Source: Rickettsiales bacterium
GTDB taxonomy: Bacteria > Pseudomonadota > Alphaproteobacteria > Rickettsiales > JALZUV01
DNA length: 20,601 bases
Assembly (NCBI GenBank): GCA_023301245.1
Contig: JALZUV010000178.1
Coordinates: forward strand, 1 to 20,601
Direction of reading: 5' to 3'
The notes beneath the pieces were generated by a model, which had not been told where the DNA came from, did no database searches, and saw only the letters and a list, made by a program, of their open reading frames with translations. Each line of letters opens with the position of its first letter. Positions within the stretch are counted from its first letter, which is position 1. Position numbers and translations under genes: made by a program. This document shows positions 1 through 7,486 of this stretch, piece after piece.

Positions 1-99
1 TTGATTTCATTGGAAGACCGCATGGTTGTTCTGCTGAATGTGGACCATATATTTGAATCAAAAGATATTGAAATTGCAGAAAATCACATAACTGAATAA
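1..99 (+). CDS. cheW: CheW chemotaxis coupling protein, C-terminal end (partial)
   Basis: Frame 1 is open from the first base and ends with TAA at 97-99, giving 32 residues of a gene that begins before the window. The segment reading DRMVVLLNVDHIF matches the last beta-strand and helix of CheW-like domains, where a hydrophobic strand is followed by an 'I-D-x-I-F/L' type ending. CheW links chemoreceptors to the kinase CheA at the inner membrane. The position directly upstream of a chemoreceptor and the adaptation genes, on the same strand with 35 nt between them, supports this. The call rests on a short segment plus context, and a CheW-like domain at the end of a longer protein cannot be excluded. 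Confidence 0.75.
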   Translation: MISLEDRMVVLLNVDHIFESKDIEIAENHITE

Positions 100-134
100 A
101 TTAGACGATAGAAAATACAAAAGGGGTAAGTACC

Positions 135-2882
135 ATGGCATATGCAGAAGAGTTAAAAAGTAACACGTTTTTAAGTAGAGTTTTGAACTTTAAATTAAGT
201 GTAAAGCTGCCGTTAATGTTTGCATTATTTGCAGTCACAACGGGAGCTATTGTTGGTTATATGAGTATTGAAAAAAGCGAGGCGCAGCTTTTAGCAAGTT
301 ACGAATCTAAGCTTGCTGCCACCACTACAGCGGTACATCATGAAATTAGCAGTTACTTAGGCTCTATTGAGTCTGATTTGAAATTTATTTCTACCAACCC
401 AATGGTCATTGATGCCATTCAAGATTTTGACCTTGCTTGGGATGAAATTGAAGGGAACTCAGAGCGCTACTTGCAAAAGCTCTACATTGAAGATAATCCG
501 CATCCAACAGGCAGTAAAGAAAATTTGGATTTTGCAGCTGATGGTTCAGCCTACAGCGCTATTCATGCGGCAATTCATCCGTGGATGCGTACTTTTCTGC
601 GTGAGCGCGACTATTACGATATTTTCTTGATTGATACAGATGGAAACCTTATCTACTCGGTTTATAAAGAGCTAGATTACGCGACAAACTTAAATACAGG
701 TCAATGGAAAGATTCTGACCTAGGTGTGGTATCGCGCGATGCGCTGTCATTATCAAGCAGCGAGAAAATGACCTTCCAAGATTTTGAACCTTATGGTCCA
801 AGTGCGGATGCTCCAGCCAGTTTTATTGGTAAAAAGATTGTTGATTCTAACGGTAGAACACTTGGTACATTAGTGTTCCAAATGCCAATTTCGGCCATCA
901 ACGAAGTGATGCAGTCGCCAACAGGCTTAGGCGAAACTGGCGAAGCTATGATTGTAGGTAAAGATGCTTTAATGCGTTCTGATTCTCGTTTTTCAGAAGA
1001 AAGCACCATTTTAAAGAAAGAAATTAGAACGCCAGCAGTGGTAGAGGCAATCGCTGGTAAAACAGGGATTATTGAAGATGTCGTTGTGGATGGTAAGTTA
1101 GTAATACAAGCTTATCAGCCGTTAGACTTTAATGAAACTCGTTGGGCGATTGTATCGCAAGCTGAGCATGATGAAATATATGCTCCCATGATTGAAATGC
1201 GTAATAGCATTATCATGAATGTGGCAATTACTGCATTAGCGGCGTCATTATTAGGTTGGTTATTTGCCCGTACCATTACAGGTCGTATTACCCGCTTAAG
1301 CGATGTTATGGATGCTGTAGCAAACGATGAAGAAGCAACTGTGCCTGATATGACAACATCGGATGAAATTGGCGACATGGCTCGCACTTTATCAGTGTTC
1401 AAAGATAGAGCAGTTGATACTGCTAGTAAAATGAACGCTATCGATAAAGGGCAAGCAGTAATCGAGTTTGAAATGGATGGTGTAATTATTGACGCGAACG
1501 ATAATTTCCTAGATGCAGTTGGATATAGCTTAGATGAAATAGTAGGAAAACATCATAGTATTTTTGTAGAGAAGGCATATCGGAAATCTTCGGATTACCT
1601 AGAGTTTTGGCGCGCATTGAACTCAGGCGAATCTATCGTTGACGAGTTTATGCGTATTTCTAAAAGTGGTAAGAAAATTTATATTCAAGCCATTTACGCA
1701 CCTATTATGAATGCTGAAGGTAAAGCTGTTAAAGTTGTTAAATATGCGACTGACATTACTGAATCAATGACCATGCGCCTAGAAAATGAACGTGGAATGG
1801 CCGAATGTGTTGAGGTGATGGAGCAAATTGCTGCTGGTGACCTTACCAACGAAATGGACGGTCATTATGAAGGGGCATTTAATGAAATTAAAACTGCCTT
1901 AAATGCTACCGTGCACAAGCTTGTTGAGGTGTTCGGTTCAATTAACGATAGCGCTCAATCGGTTAACTCTGCGGCAAAAGAAATTGCCATGGGCTCAAGC
2001 GACTTAGCATTACGTACCGAGCAACAAGCTTCAAACCTTGAAGAAACAGCCGCGTCTATGCAGCAACTAACTACTACAGTGCGTGAAAACACTGAAAATG
2101 CGAATAACGCGAATAAGCTATCGGTTGATGCGCGTGACTTAGCAGGCAAAGGTGGCGATGTTGTAAGCGAAGCGGTTGGTGCAATGAGCATGATTGAAAA
2201 GTCATCTCAAAAAATCTCGGACATCATTAGCGTGATCGACGAAATTGCTTTCCAAACTAATTTACTTGCACTTAACGCTGCAGTGGAAGCTGCACGTGCA
2301 GGCGATGCTGGTAAAGGCTTCGCGGTTGTGGCAAGTGAGGTTCGCTCTCTAGCGGGTCGTTCTGCCACGGCATCGAAAGAGATTAAGCAGTTGATTAACG
2401 AAAGTGCAGGCCAAGTAAGTTCCGGTGCTGATTTGGTGAATCAAACAGGTGAAAGTCTTGAGACGATTGTTAGCTCTGTGAAAGAAGTATCTGGCCTGAT
2501 TGCCGATATTGCAACGGCTAGTAATCAGCAATCATCTGGTATTGGCGAAGTGAATTCTGCCGTTGGCCAGATGGATGAGATGACTCAGCAAAATGCGGCT
2601 TTGGTAGAGGAAAACTCTGCTGCAGCGCAATCGATGCTTGAGCAATCGCAGCAGCTTGAACAAATGGTCAATTACTTCCGCCTAACTGCCGATGATACAT
2701 CGGTACGTAGTGCAGCACCGACCAATGGTGCAAGTAATGGCAATGGTGCTTCACGTAGTAACGGTGCATCAGCGCCCAAAACTAATGGTGCTTCCAATGG
2801 TTCAGGTAGAACAATTGCCCCTATTATTACGGCAGGGCAAACACCGTCAGCAATAGCGGAGGATGGATGGGAGGAGTTCTAG
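135..2882 (+). CDS. Methyl-accepting chemotaxis protein with Cache-type sensor, HAMP, PAS and signalling domain
   Basis: 915-residue chemoreceptor. A membrane helix lies at about 25-45 and a second at about 356-378; between them is a periplasmic domain of roughly 310 residues that looks like a double Cache (dCache) ligand sensor. HAMP follows at 379-430, a PAS domain at about 440-545 (GYSLDEIVGKHHSIFV is typical), a second HAMP-like stretch at about 553-605, and the coiled-coil signalling domain at 610-845 with the conserved hairpin tip around FQTNLLALNAAVEAARAG. The last 60 residues are a flexible linker with four NGAS copies, ending in GWEEF. This matches the xWxxF docking peptide (NWETF in E. 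coli Tar and Tsr) that recruits CheR and CheB, both encoded next. Start: ATG at 135, with AGGGG eight bases upstream. The PAS domain may add a cytoplasmic redox or energy input; ligand and cofactor cannot be read from the sequence. Confidence 0.95.
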   Translation: MAYAEELKSNTFLSRVLNFKLSVKLPLMFALFAVTTGAIVGYMSIEKSEAQLLASYESKLAATTTAVHHEISSYLGSIESDLKFISTNPMVIDAIQDFDLAWDEIEGNSERYLQKLYIEDNPHPTGSKENLDFAADGSAYSAIHAAIHPWMRTFLRERDYYDIFLIDTDGNLIYSVYKELDYATNLNTGQWKDSDLGVVSRDALSLSSSEKMTFQDFEPYGPSADAPASFIGKKIVDSNGRTLGTLVFQMPISAINEVMQSPTGLGETGEAMIVGKDALMRSDSRFSEESTILKKEIRTPAVVEAIAGKTGIIEDVVVDGKLVIQAYQPLDFNETRWAIVSQAEHDEIYAPMIEMRNSIIMNVAITALAASLLGWLFARTITGRITRLSDVMDAVANDEEATVPDMTTSDEIGDMARTLSVFKDRAVDTASKMNAIDKGQAVIEFEMDGVIIDANDNFLDAVGYSLDEIVGKHHSIFVEKAYRKSSDYLEFWRALNSGESIVDEFMRISKSGKKIYIQAIYAPIMNAEGKAVKVVKYATDITESMTMRLENERGMAECVEVMEQIAAGDLTNEMDGHYEGAFNEIKTALNATVHKLVEVFGSINDSAQSVNSAAKEIAMGSSDLALRTEQQASNLEETAASMQQLTTTVRENTENANNANKLSVDARDLAGKGGDVVSEAVGAMSMIEKSSQKISDIISVIDEIAFQTNLLALNAAVEAARAGDAGKGFAVVASEVRSLAGRSATASKEIKQLINESAGQVSSGADLVNQTGESLETIVSSVKEVSGLIADIATASNQQSSGIGEVNSAVGQMDEMTQQNAALVEENSAAAQSMLEQSQQLEQMVNYFRLTADDTSVRSAAPTNGASNGNGASRSNGASAPKTNGASNGSGRTIAPIITAGQTPSAIAEDGWEEF
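2724..2807 (+). repeat. Imperfect in-frame repeat coding for NGAS units in the receptor tail
   Basis: Residues 864-891 of the chemoreceptor hold four NGAS copies (starting at residues 864, 870, 876 and 884) separated by NG, RS and APKT spacers. At DNA level the recurring unit is close to AATGGTGC. The stretch is low-complexity and probably disordered, joining the signalling domain to the CheR/CheB docking peptide. Copy number could vary between strains. Confidence 0.7.
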
Positions 2883-2891
2883 GACTCTCCC
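2869..2891 (+). other. Hairpin at the receptor stop codon, between mcp and cheR
   Basis: GGGAGGAGT at 2869-2877 can pair with ACTCTCCC at 2884-2891 with one bulged G and a six-base loop, giving an 8-bp stem across the receptor stop codon. No U-run follows directly, so this is not a standard terminator. It could slow ribosomes or polymerase or protect the receptor message, lowering cheR expression relative to the receptor. The 65-nt gap that follows is the longest in the chemotaxis operon. Confidence 0.35.
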
Positions 2892-2947
2892 CATTACCCC
2901 GTCTCCTGCCTTGTCTGATTTTTAACAATTTGAAATGATAAATTTTT

Positions 2948-3763
2948 ATGAGTTCTCGTGAATTTGATATGTCGCCAAGCGAGTTTGCTTATCTTTCAGA
3001 TTTAGCATTCAAACTAAGCGGTATTGTGCTTGAAGAAAAAAAGCGCGATATGGTTTATGGCCGTATTACCCGACGCATTCGTGCGTTGAAGCTGGATAGC
3101 TTTGCGGAATATTGTAATATTCTTAAGAGCGACAATGACGACGAAATTAAAGAATTTACCAATGCAATTACGACTAATTTAACGCATTTTTTCCGTGAGA
3201 ATCATCATTTTGAACATTTGCATGATTGGTTGTCGGCGGATAAATCTTTTGCTAATCGCCGTTTGCGAATTTGGTCGGCGGGCTGTTCATCTGGTATGGA
3301 ACCTTATTCTATTGCCATGCTATTGCATCGCCTTTGGGGCGCGGGCGCCTCTAGCAATGCAAAAATTTTAGCCACTGATATTGATTCAGCAATTTTGGCG
3401 AAGGCGAAGGCAGGGGTTTATAGCAGCAACGAGCTGGAGAAGCTTGAGTCTGTTTATCAAAAATATATTCTCGATGGAACTGCGCCAGAAACCAAGCAAG
3501 TACGAGAAGACCTTAAAGAGCTTATTGCTTTTAAATGTTTAAACCTTTTAGAAGGTTGGCCAATGAAAGGGCCGTTTGATGCAATATTTTGCCGTAATGT
3601 GGTGATTTATTTCGATGTGCCCACGAAGGAAAATGTATTCCTTCGTATGCATAAATTACTTGCCCCTGGTGGGTTTTTATACATTGGCCATTCTGAAACT
3701 ATGCGTGATATTCCAGGTTATAAACCTGTGGGAAGAACGGTCTACCAGAAGGTGGCATCGTGA
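2948..3763 (+). CDS. cheR: Chemotaxis protein methyltransferase CheR
   Basis: 271 residues, normal length for CheR. It transfers methyl groups from S-adenosylmethionine to glutamates on chemoreceptors. The N-terminal helical domain (about 10-90) is followed by the Rossmann methyltransferase domain. Motif I is WSAGCSSGMEPYS at 109-121, where most CheR proteins have CSTGEEPYS, so the first of the two motif glutamates is Met here. Other marks are ATDID (142-146), CRNVVIYFD (215-223) and YIGHSE (245-250). The start at 2948 has only a weak upstream purine tract (GAAATGATA); the Met at residue 8 is an alternative, but the N-terminal helix favours the longer form. It overlaps cheD by four bases (GTGA), which suggests translational coupling. 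Confidence 0.95.
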   Translation: MSSREFDMSPSEFAYLSDLAFKLSGIVLEEKKRDMVYGRITRRIRALKLDSFAEYCNILKSDNDDEIKEFTNAITTNLTHFFRENHHFEHLHDWLSADKSFANRRLRIWSAGCSSGMEPYSIAMLLHRLWGAGASSNAKILATDIDSAILAKAKAGVYSSNELEKLESVYQKYILDGTAPETKQVREDLKELIAFKCLNLLEGWPMKGPFDAIFCRNVVIYFDVPTKENVFLRMHKLLAPGGFLYIGHSETMRDIPGYKPVGRTVYQKVAS

Positions 3764-4404
3764 AAGAAACATCATCTATAACCGACTATGATCGTCGACA
3801 GGGCAAATCACTCTATATTGAGCCAACAGATAATAAACGCGTTATCGACCCTAAAACGGGGGTGACAACCGTCAAGTTATTTACAGGCGATTGGCATATC
3901 TCCCATTCAGGTAGCAATGAGATGCTGGTTACAATTTTAGGGTCGTGCATTTCGGCCTGCATTCGTGACCCTCTGATTGGTATTGGTGGGATGAATCATT
4001 TTCTGGTTCCCAAAGGTGAAAATACTGGAGGCTTCGGCATGGAAACCCGCTTCGGGGTAAATGCAATGGAGCAACTTTTAAACTCAATTTACAAACTAGG
4101 CGGACGCAAAGAACGTCTGGAGATTAAAGTGTTCGGTGGTGGTAATGTTACGAATACTTCGATTGATATTGGCACTAAAAACTCCAACTTCATTCGAGAG
4201 TTTCTTGAGGATGAGGGGTTCAAAATTGCCGCAGAAGACTTAGAAGGCACATTGCCTAGACGTCTGCATTATACCCCCGAAACAGGGAAAGTAATGTTAC
4301 GGAAATTACAACGCCAAGATGATAAGAAAGTTGCTCAAGAAGAGGCTAAATATCAAGAAAGCTTGGTACAAACTAAAGATACAGGCGAGGTAGACTTATT
4401 CTAA
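3760..4404 (+). CDS. cheD: Chemoreceptor glutamine deamidase CheD
   Basis: 214 residues starting with GTG inside the end of cheR. CheD deamidates specific receptor glutamines and, in many bacteria, interacts with CheC/CheY-type phosphatase systems. The catalytic Cys is Cys63 in TILGSCISACIRDP and the catalytic His is His80 in GGMNHFLVP; the later IKVFGGGNV (122-130) is also a family signature. The N-terminal 35 residues and the charged C-terminal tail (about 183-214) extend beyond the core, and the tail ends in GEVDLF, resembling the tail of the CheZ-like protein two genes downstream. The stop codon shares its last A with the cheB start (TAATG), so translation is probably coupled. Confidence 0.95.
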   Translation: MKETSSITDYDRRQGKSLYIEPTDNKRVIDPKTGVTTVKLFTGDWHISHSGSNEMLVTILGSCISACIRDPLIGIGGMNHFLVPKGENTGGFGMETRFGVNAMEQLLNSIYKLGGRKERLEIKVFGGGNVTNTSIDIGTKNSNFIREFLEDEGFKIAAEDLEGTLPRRLHYTPETGKVMLRKLQRQDDKKVAQEEAKYQESLVQTKDTGEVDLF

Positions 4405-5468
4405 TGAATACTCAAAACAACACTCCAATTCGTGTGCTAATTATTGATGACTCCGCGGTGATTCGTCAAATGCTAACAAGCATGCTAAAAGACGTGCCAT
4501 CTATCGAGGTTGTCGGTACGGCGGTTGATCCGTTTGAAGCACGCGAGAAAATTAAAACACTTAATCCCGATGTGATTACGCTTGATATTGAAATGCCTAA
4601 AATGGATGGCATTACTTTTCTTAAAAAAATCATGGAACTTCGCCCTATGCCAGTGGTGATGCTTTCAACGCTTACCCAGAAAGGCGCTGATGTTTCATTG
4701 CAAGCGCTTGAATTGGGTGCGGTTGATTATATTAGTAAGCCCACAGCACATCGCCCCGGTGAAGGTATTTTATCGCTTAAAGATGAGCTCATTACTAAAA
4801 TTGAAACTGCATCGCGGGCGAATGTCTCTACATCGCGCACCGCAGCGCTTAGCGCATTGCCCGCCAACGTATCTTACGCGGCAGACAGTAAAGATTCAGA
4901 ACGCTTAATTGCGATAGGTTCATCGACGGGCGGGGTTGAAGCACTTACGGCTATCTTTAAAACGCTGCCGAACACTCTTCCCCCAATTGTCATTGCACAG
5001 CATATGCCAGCACAATTTACCGAATCTTTTGCTAAGCGTTTAAACGCCTTATCTGCGGTTGAGGTTGTGCATGGTAAAAGCGGTGCTATTTTAAAGCCTG
5101 GTCATGCTTACATTGCCCCAGGTGGAAAGCACTTTATTGTATCTAAGAAATCAAAAACTATCGTCTGTCGTCAGCATGATGAGGAAGCGGTAACAGGGCA
5201 TAAACCTTCGGTTGATGTGATGTTCGAATCGGTTGCAAAAAATATTGGTGTCAATGCGATGGGTGTTATCCTGACCGGTATGGGCAAGGATGGCGCACTA
5301 GGGTTAAAAGCTATGCGTGATGCTGGCGCGCCAACTTATGGGCAGAATAAAGCCAGTTGTGTGGTTTATGGTATGCCAAAGGCGGCGATGGATGCAGAGG
5401 CAGTAGAAACAGAAGTGCACTTAAATGACATTTCTCGAACCATTATTCAGAAATTATCAAAGAGGTAG
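4404..5468 (+). CDS. cheB: Receptor methylesterase / response regulator CheB
   Basis: 354 residues, usual length. The N-terminal receiver domain (about 8-125) has the acidic pair Asp15-Asp16, phospho-acceptor Asp61 (TLDIEMP), Ser/Thr at 88-89 (LST) and Lys112 (SKP). A linker of about 40 residues leads to the C-terminal methylesterase domain, whose catalytic triad can be placed at Ser174 (IGSSTGG), His200 (IAQHMP) and Asp296 (GMGKDGALGL). Phosphorylated by CheA, it removes methyl groups from receptor glutamates and opposes CheR. It overlaps cheD by one base and lies 5 nt ahead of the next gene. No key residue is missing. Confidence 0.97.
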   Translation: MNTQNNTPIRVLIIDDSAVIRQMLTSMLKDVPSIEVVGTAVDPFEAREKIKTLNPDVITLDIEMPKMDGITFLKKIMELRPMPVVMLSTLTQKGADVSLQALELGAVDYISKPTAHRPGEGILSLKDELITKIETASRANVSTSRTAALSALPANVSYAADSKDSERLIAIGSSTGGVEALTAIFKTLPNTLPPIVIAQHMPAQFTESFAKRLNALSAVEVVHGKSGAILKPGHAYIAPGGKHFIVSKKSKTIVCRQHDEEAVTGHKPSVDVMFESVAKNIGVNAMGVILTGMGKDGALGLKAMRDAGAPTYGQNKASCVVYGMPKAAMDAEAVETEVHLNDISRTIIQKLSKR

Positions 5469-5473
5469 GGGAA

Positions 5474-5983
5474 ATGAACGAAAATGATAACTCTTTAGAA
5501 AATACTTTGGCGCAATTAGCTTTAAGTGTTGCCGTAGCAAATGCGATGGAAAAGTCGATTGAATTTGCTAATACTGATATGAGAAACTCTGTTGAACGAA
5601 TTGCAGATTGTTTCATGCAAATTTCGCAAAAATCGAATGATGGCGACAATCAAGCGGTTACAGTGCTTGTACAAGAAGCCATTGGTTTGTTGCAATTTCA
5701 AGATAGAAATAGTCAAGTTTTAGAACATATAGAAGAGCTGCTTGAAGGGTTTAGCGAGCAAAGCAAGCAAGCTTATCAAAATTATCGCGGCTCAAAAGAT
5801 ACCGATGCTCTTTCGCAAATAGTTAGCGAACGAGCATCAGAAATGTTACACGAAACACGTAATGATATATTATCAGAAACTGTCTTTTCTTCACTTAAAG
5901 CGCTTTCTATTAACGTAAAAGTAACGAATATCAGCTCTAATATGAAAACCACGGAAGAAGATTCCACGGTCGAACTTTTTTAA
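5474..5983 (+). CDS. Small helical protein with CheZ-type catalytic motif (candidate CheY-P phosphatase)
   Basis: 169 residues, almost entirely predicted helical. The segment LLQFQDRNSQVLEHI (72-86) matches the CheZ active-site helix: in E. coli CheZ an Asp and a Gln spaced D-x-x-x-Q perform dephosphorylation of CheY-P, and here they are Asp77 and Gln81, preceded by the usual Phe-Gln. The rest is too divergent for a firm family call by eye. It ends with the acidic tail DSTVELF, close to the CheD tail GEVDLF. GAGG and GGGG upstream support the ATG at 5474. It sits between cheB and cheY, which fits a role in switching off CheY, and a second CheZ-like gene follows cheY. Alternatives are a regulatory helical bundle or a phosphatase for another receiver domain. 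Confidence 0.65.
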   Translation: MNENDNSLENTLAQLALSVAVANAMEKSIEFANTDMRNSVERIADCFMQISQKSNDGDNQAVTVLVQEAIGLLQFQDRNSQVLEHIEELLEGFSEQSKQAYQNYRGSKDTDALSQIVSERASEMLHETRNDILSETVFSSLKALSINVKVTNISSNMKTTEEDSTVELF

Positions 5984-6003
5984 ACTAACATTTTAGGATT
6001 CTT

Positions 6004-6390
6004 ATGCCTGTAAGTAAAAATATGCGAATTTTGGTGGTTGATGATTTTCAAACCATGCAAAAAATTGTTCAGAGTTTGCTCAAACAAATTGGTTTTGAAA
6101 ATGTAGATGTTGCTGCTGAAGGCGGCGGTGCATTAGCAAAATTACGGGCGGGTAAGTTTGATTTTATTCTTTCCGATTGGAACATGGAACCAATGGATGG
6201 CCTTGAGCTTGTTAAGCAAGTGCGCGCTGACCCAGCGTTGAAACATATTCCATTCATTATGGTGACTGCGGAAAGTAAAATTGAGAATATCATCGCTGCT
6301 AAAAAAGCGGGTATTAACAATTATATCGTAAAACCTCTCAACTCAGTAACGCTAAAGAAGAAAATGGAAGCCGTAATTGGCCCATTTTAG
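6004..6390 (+). CDS. cheY: Chemotaxis response regulator CheY
   Basis: 128-residue single receiver domain. Asp13 and Asp14 bind Mg2+, Asp58 (SDWNMEPMDG) is the phospho-acceptor, Thr88 (MVTAES) and Lys110 (YIVKPLN) complete the active site, and Tyr108 takes the place of the switch aromatic residue (Tyr106 in E. coli). The NMEPMDGLEL signature is typical of flagellar CheY. CheY-P binds the motor switch and changes rotation. Start: ATG at 6004 with AGGA seven bases upstream. It is flanked on both sides by proteins carrying the CheZ D-x-x-x-Q motif. Confidence 0.96.
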   Translation: MPVSKNMRILVVDDFQTMQKIVQSLLKQIGFENVDVAAEGGGALAKLRAGKFDFILSDWNMEPMDGLELVKQVRADPALKHIPFIMVTAESKIENIIAAKKAGINNYIVKPLNSVTLKKKMEAVIGPF

Positions 6391-6407
6391 AGCAAGGAAG
6401 AAATATA

Positions 6408-6932
6408 GTGATAGATAATATAGATAGTAATGCATTACCCGCTGAGTTGACTTCTCAAATTGAAAAGATTGTTTCAAGCTATCGTCAGCTCGAAACTGTA
6501 GCTAACTCTGTGAGCTCTACTCATAGCGACAATGTTGTCGATTCATCAGAGCAATTGGAAGATGTTCTCGCTCACACCGAGCGGGCGACAAATAAGATTA
6601 TTGAGAATATTACCGCTATTGACGAATTAGTGGCTGAACAGGGCACTCCTGAAGCAGTGACGCAAAAAGTTAATGAGCATGTAATTTCAATTTTGGAGGC
6701 CTGTAGTTTCCAAGATATATCAGGCCAGCGTATTAAAAAGGTTCTAAGCTACCTTGCTAACCTTTCAAATGAAATAGAGCAGCTTTCTGCTATTGTTGAT
6801 CCTAACGGAGCAGTCAAGAAGGCTGCTACCCCTGAAAAGGTGGATAAATCTGATGCTGAATCTCTCAAAAATGGCCCACAATTATCAGGGCAAGAGATGA
6901 GTCAAGATGCTGTCGATAATTTATTCGACTAA
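6408..6932 (+). CDS. cheZ: CheZ-like protein phosphatase of CheY-P
   Basis: 174 residues with GTG start at 6408, preceded by AAGGAAG. The N-terminal 130 residues are helical. ACSFQDISGQRIKKV (98-112) is a very good match to the CheZ catalytic helix, with Asp103 and Gln107 in the D-x-x-x-Q arrangement. After a charged, flexible linker (about 135-160) the protein ends in MSQDAVDNLFD, which resembles the C-terminal CheY-binding peptide of CheZ (in E. coli it ends in a DDLLDSLGF-like sequence). It is shorter than enterobacterial CheZ (about 214 residues), mostly in the N-terminal hairpin. It is the last gene before the terminator at 6961-7009. Function is inferred from the motif, the tail and its place directly after cheY. 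Confidence 0.85.
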   Translation: MIDNIDSNALPAELTSQIEKIVSSYRQLETVANSVSSTHSDNVVDSSEQLEDVLAHTERATNKIIENITAIDELVAEQGTPEAVTQKVNEHVISILEACSFQDISGQRIKKVLSYLANLSNEIEQLSAIVDPNGAVKKAATPEKVDKSDAESLKNGPQLSGQEMSQDAVDNLFD

Positions 6933-6960
6933 GCTGTTTTCAATTTAGAATTATATATTT

Positions 6961-7009
6961 GAAGAGCTGTATATTGCCATATATTATGATGCAATATACA
7001 GCTCTTTTT
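6961..7009 (+). terminator. Strong intrinsic terminator of the chemotaxis operon
   Basis: GAGCTGTATATTGC at 6964-6977 is the exact reverse complement of GCAATATACAGCTC at 6991-7004. The stem extends two more A-T pairs outward (6962-6963 with 7005-7006) and is followed by a run of five T at 7005-7009. The loop (6978-6990) can form a small inner pairing. It lies 28 nt after the cheZ stop codon and has no T-run on the other strand, so it acts on plus-strand transcription. Confidence 0.85.
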
Positions 7010-7094
7010 CTAAGTCCTATTATAGGGCAGAGCCATTAAGTGCACCTTAAATTATATCTCCTATTCTATAACTTGATAAGTAAATGGGGTGCAG

Positions 7095-7445
7095 ATGGAA
7101 AAGGAAAGAGAAGTAAATTTCAAGAAAGGAGAGGTTCTCTTTCGTGAAGGTGATTTACAAGATTTTGCTTATGTAATTATAAATGGCAGTGTCGATATTT
7201 GTATTGATTCTGAAGAGGGCCTCAAAAAAATTGCTGTTCTTAGCGAGAGTAATATTTTAGGTGAAATGTCATTGATAGATGGGTCGCCGAGATCTGCTAC
7301 GGCGATTGCGTGTGAAAATGTCGAGTGTTATAAAATAACTCAACAGCATATTAACCGTATTTATGGGCCAAACAAATCTGTTGTTCGAACATTATTCAAA
7401 ATTCAAAATCAGCGTATTCGGGATTTAAATTCACTGTTTAAATAA
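7095..7445 (+). CDS. Stand-alone cyclic-nucleotide-binding (CRP/PKA regulatory-type) domain protein
   Basis: 116 residues containing one cyclic-nucleotide-binding beta-roll and little else. The phosphate-binding cassette is at residues 56-70 (GEMSLIDGSPRSATA), with Glu57 and Arg66 in the positions that contact the ribose and phosphate of cAMP or cGMP. KKGEVLFREGD (10-20) and NGSVDI (30-35) are also typical. After the roll there is only a basic helix (about 92-116), with no winged-helix DNA-binding domain, so it is not a CRP-type transcription factor as encoded. The ATG at 7095, five bases after GGGG, is preferred over an in-frame GTG at 7089. It lies 162 nt past cheZ, beyond a terminator, so it probably has its own promoter. 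It could be an adaptor or partner protein; its target is unknown. Confidence 0.85.
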   Translation: MEKEREVNFKKGEVLFREGDLQDFAYVIINGSVDICIDSEEGLKKIAVLSESNILGEMSLIDGSPRSATAIACENVECYKITQQHINRIYGPNKSVVRTLFKIQNQRIRDLNSLFK

Positions 7446-7467
7446 GTTCTGAACTTAAAGTTCTTTT
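7443..7467. terminator. Overlapping small palindromes between convergent genes, possible weak terminator
   Basis: TAAGTTC-T-GAACTTA at 7443-7457 is a perfect 15-base palindrome over the stop codon of the cyclic-nucleotide-binding gene, and GAACTT-A-AAGTTC at 7451-7463 overlaps it and is followed by TTTT. The two forms are mutually exclusive hairpins with short stems. The site lies in the 41-nt gap between convergent genes, so a weak terminator is the simplest reading. Confidence 0.35.
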
Positions 7468-7486
7468 GCGCGGGCAGGCAACTAGC

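Noticed and set aside
7016..7026. Palindrome CCTAT-T-ATAGG upstream of the cyclic-nucleotide-binding gene
   Set aside because: Short and AT-rich; such palindromes are expected by chance here, and no matching second site or clear promoter boxes were found around it.
7095..7445. CRP/FNR-family transcription factor
   Set aside because: Only the nucleotide-binding roll and a short helix are present; there is no helix-turn-helix domain before the stop codon or in the following 41 bases.
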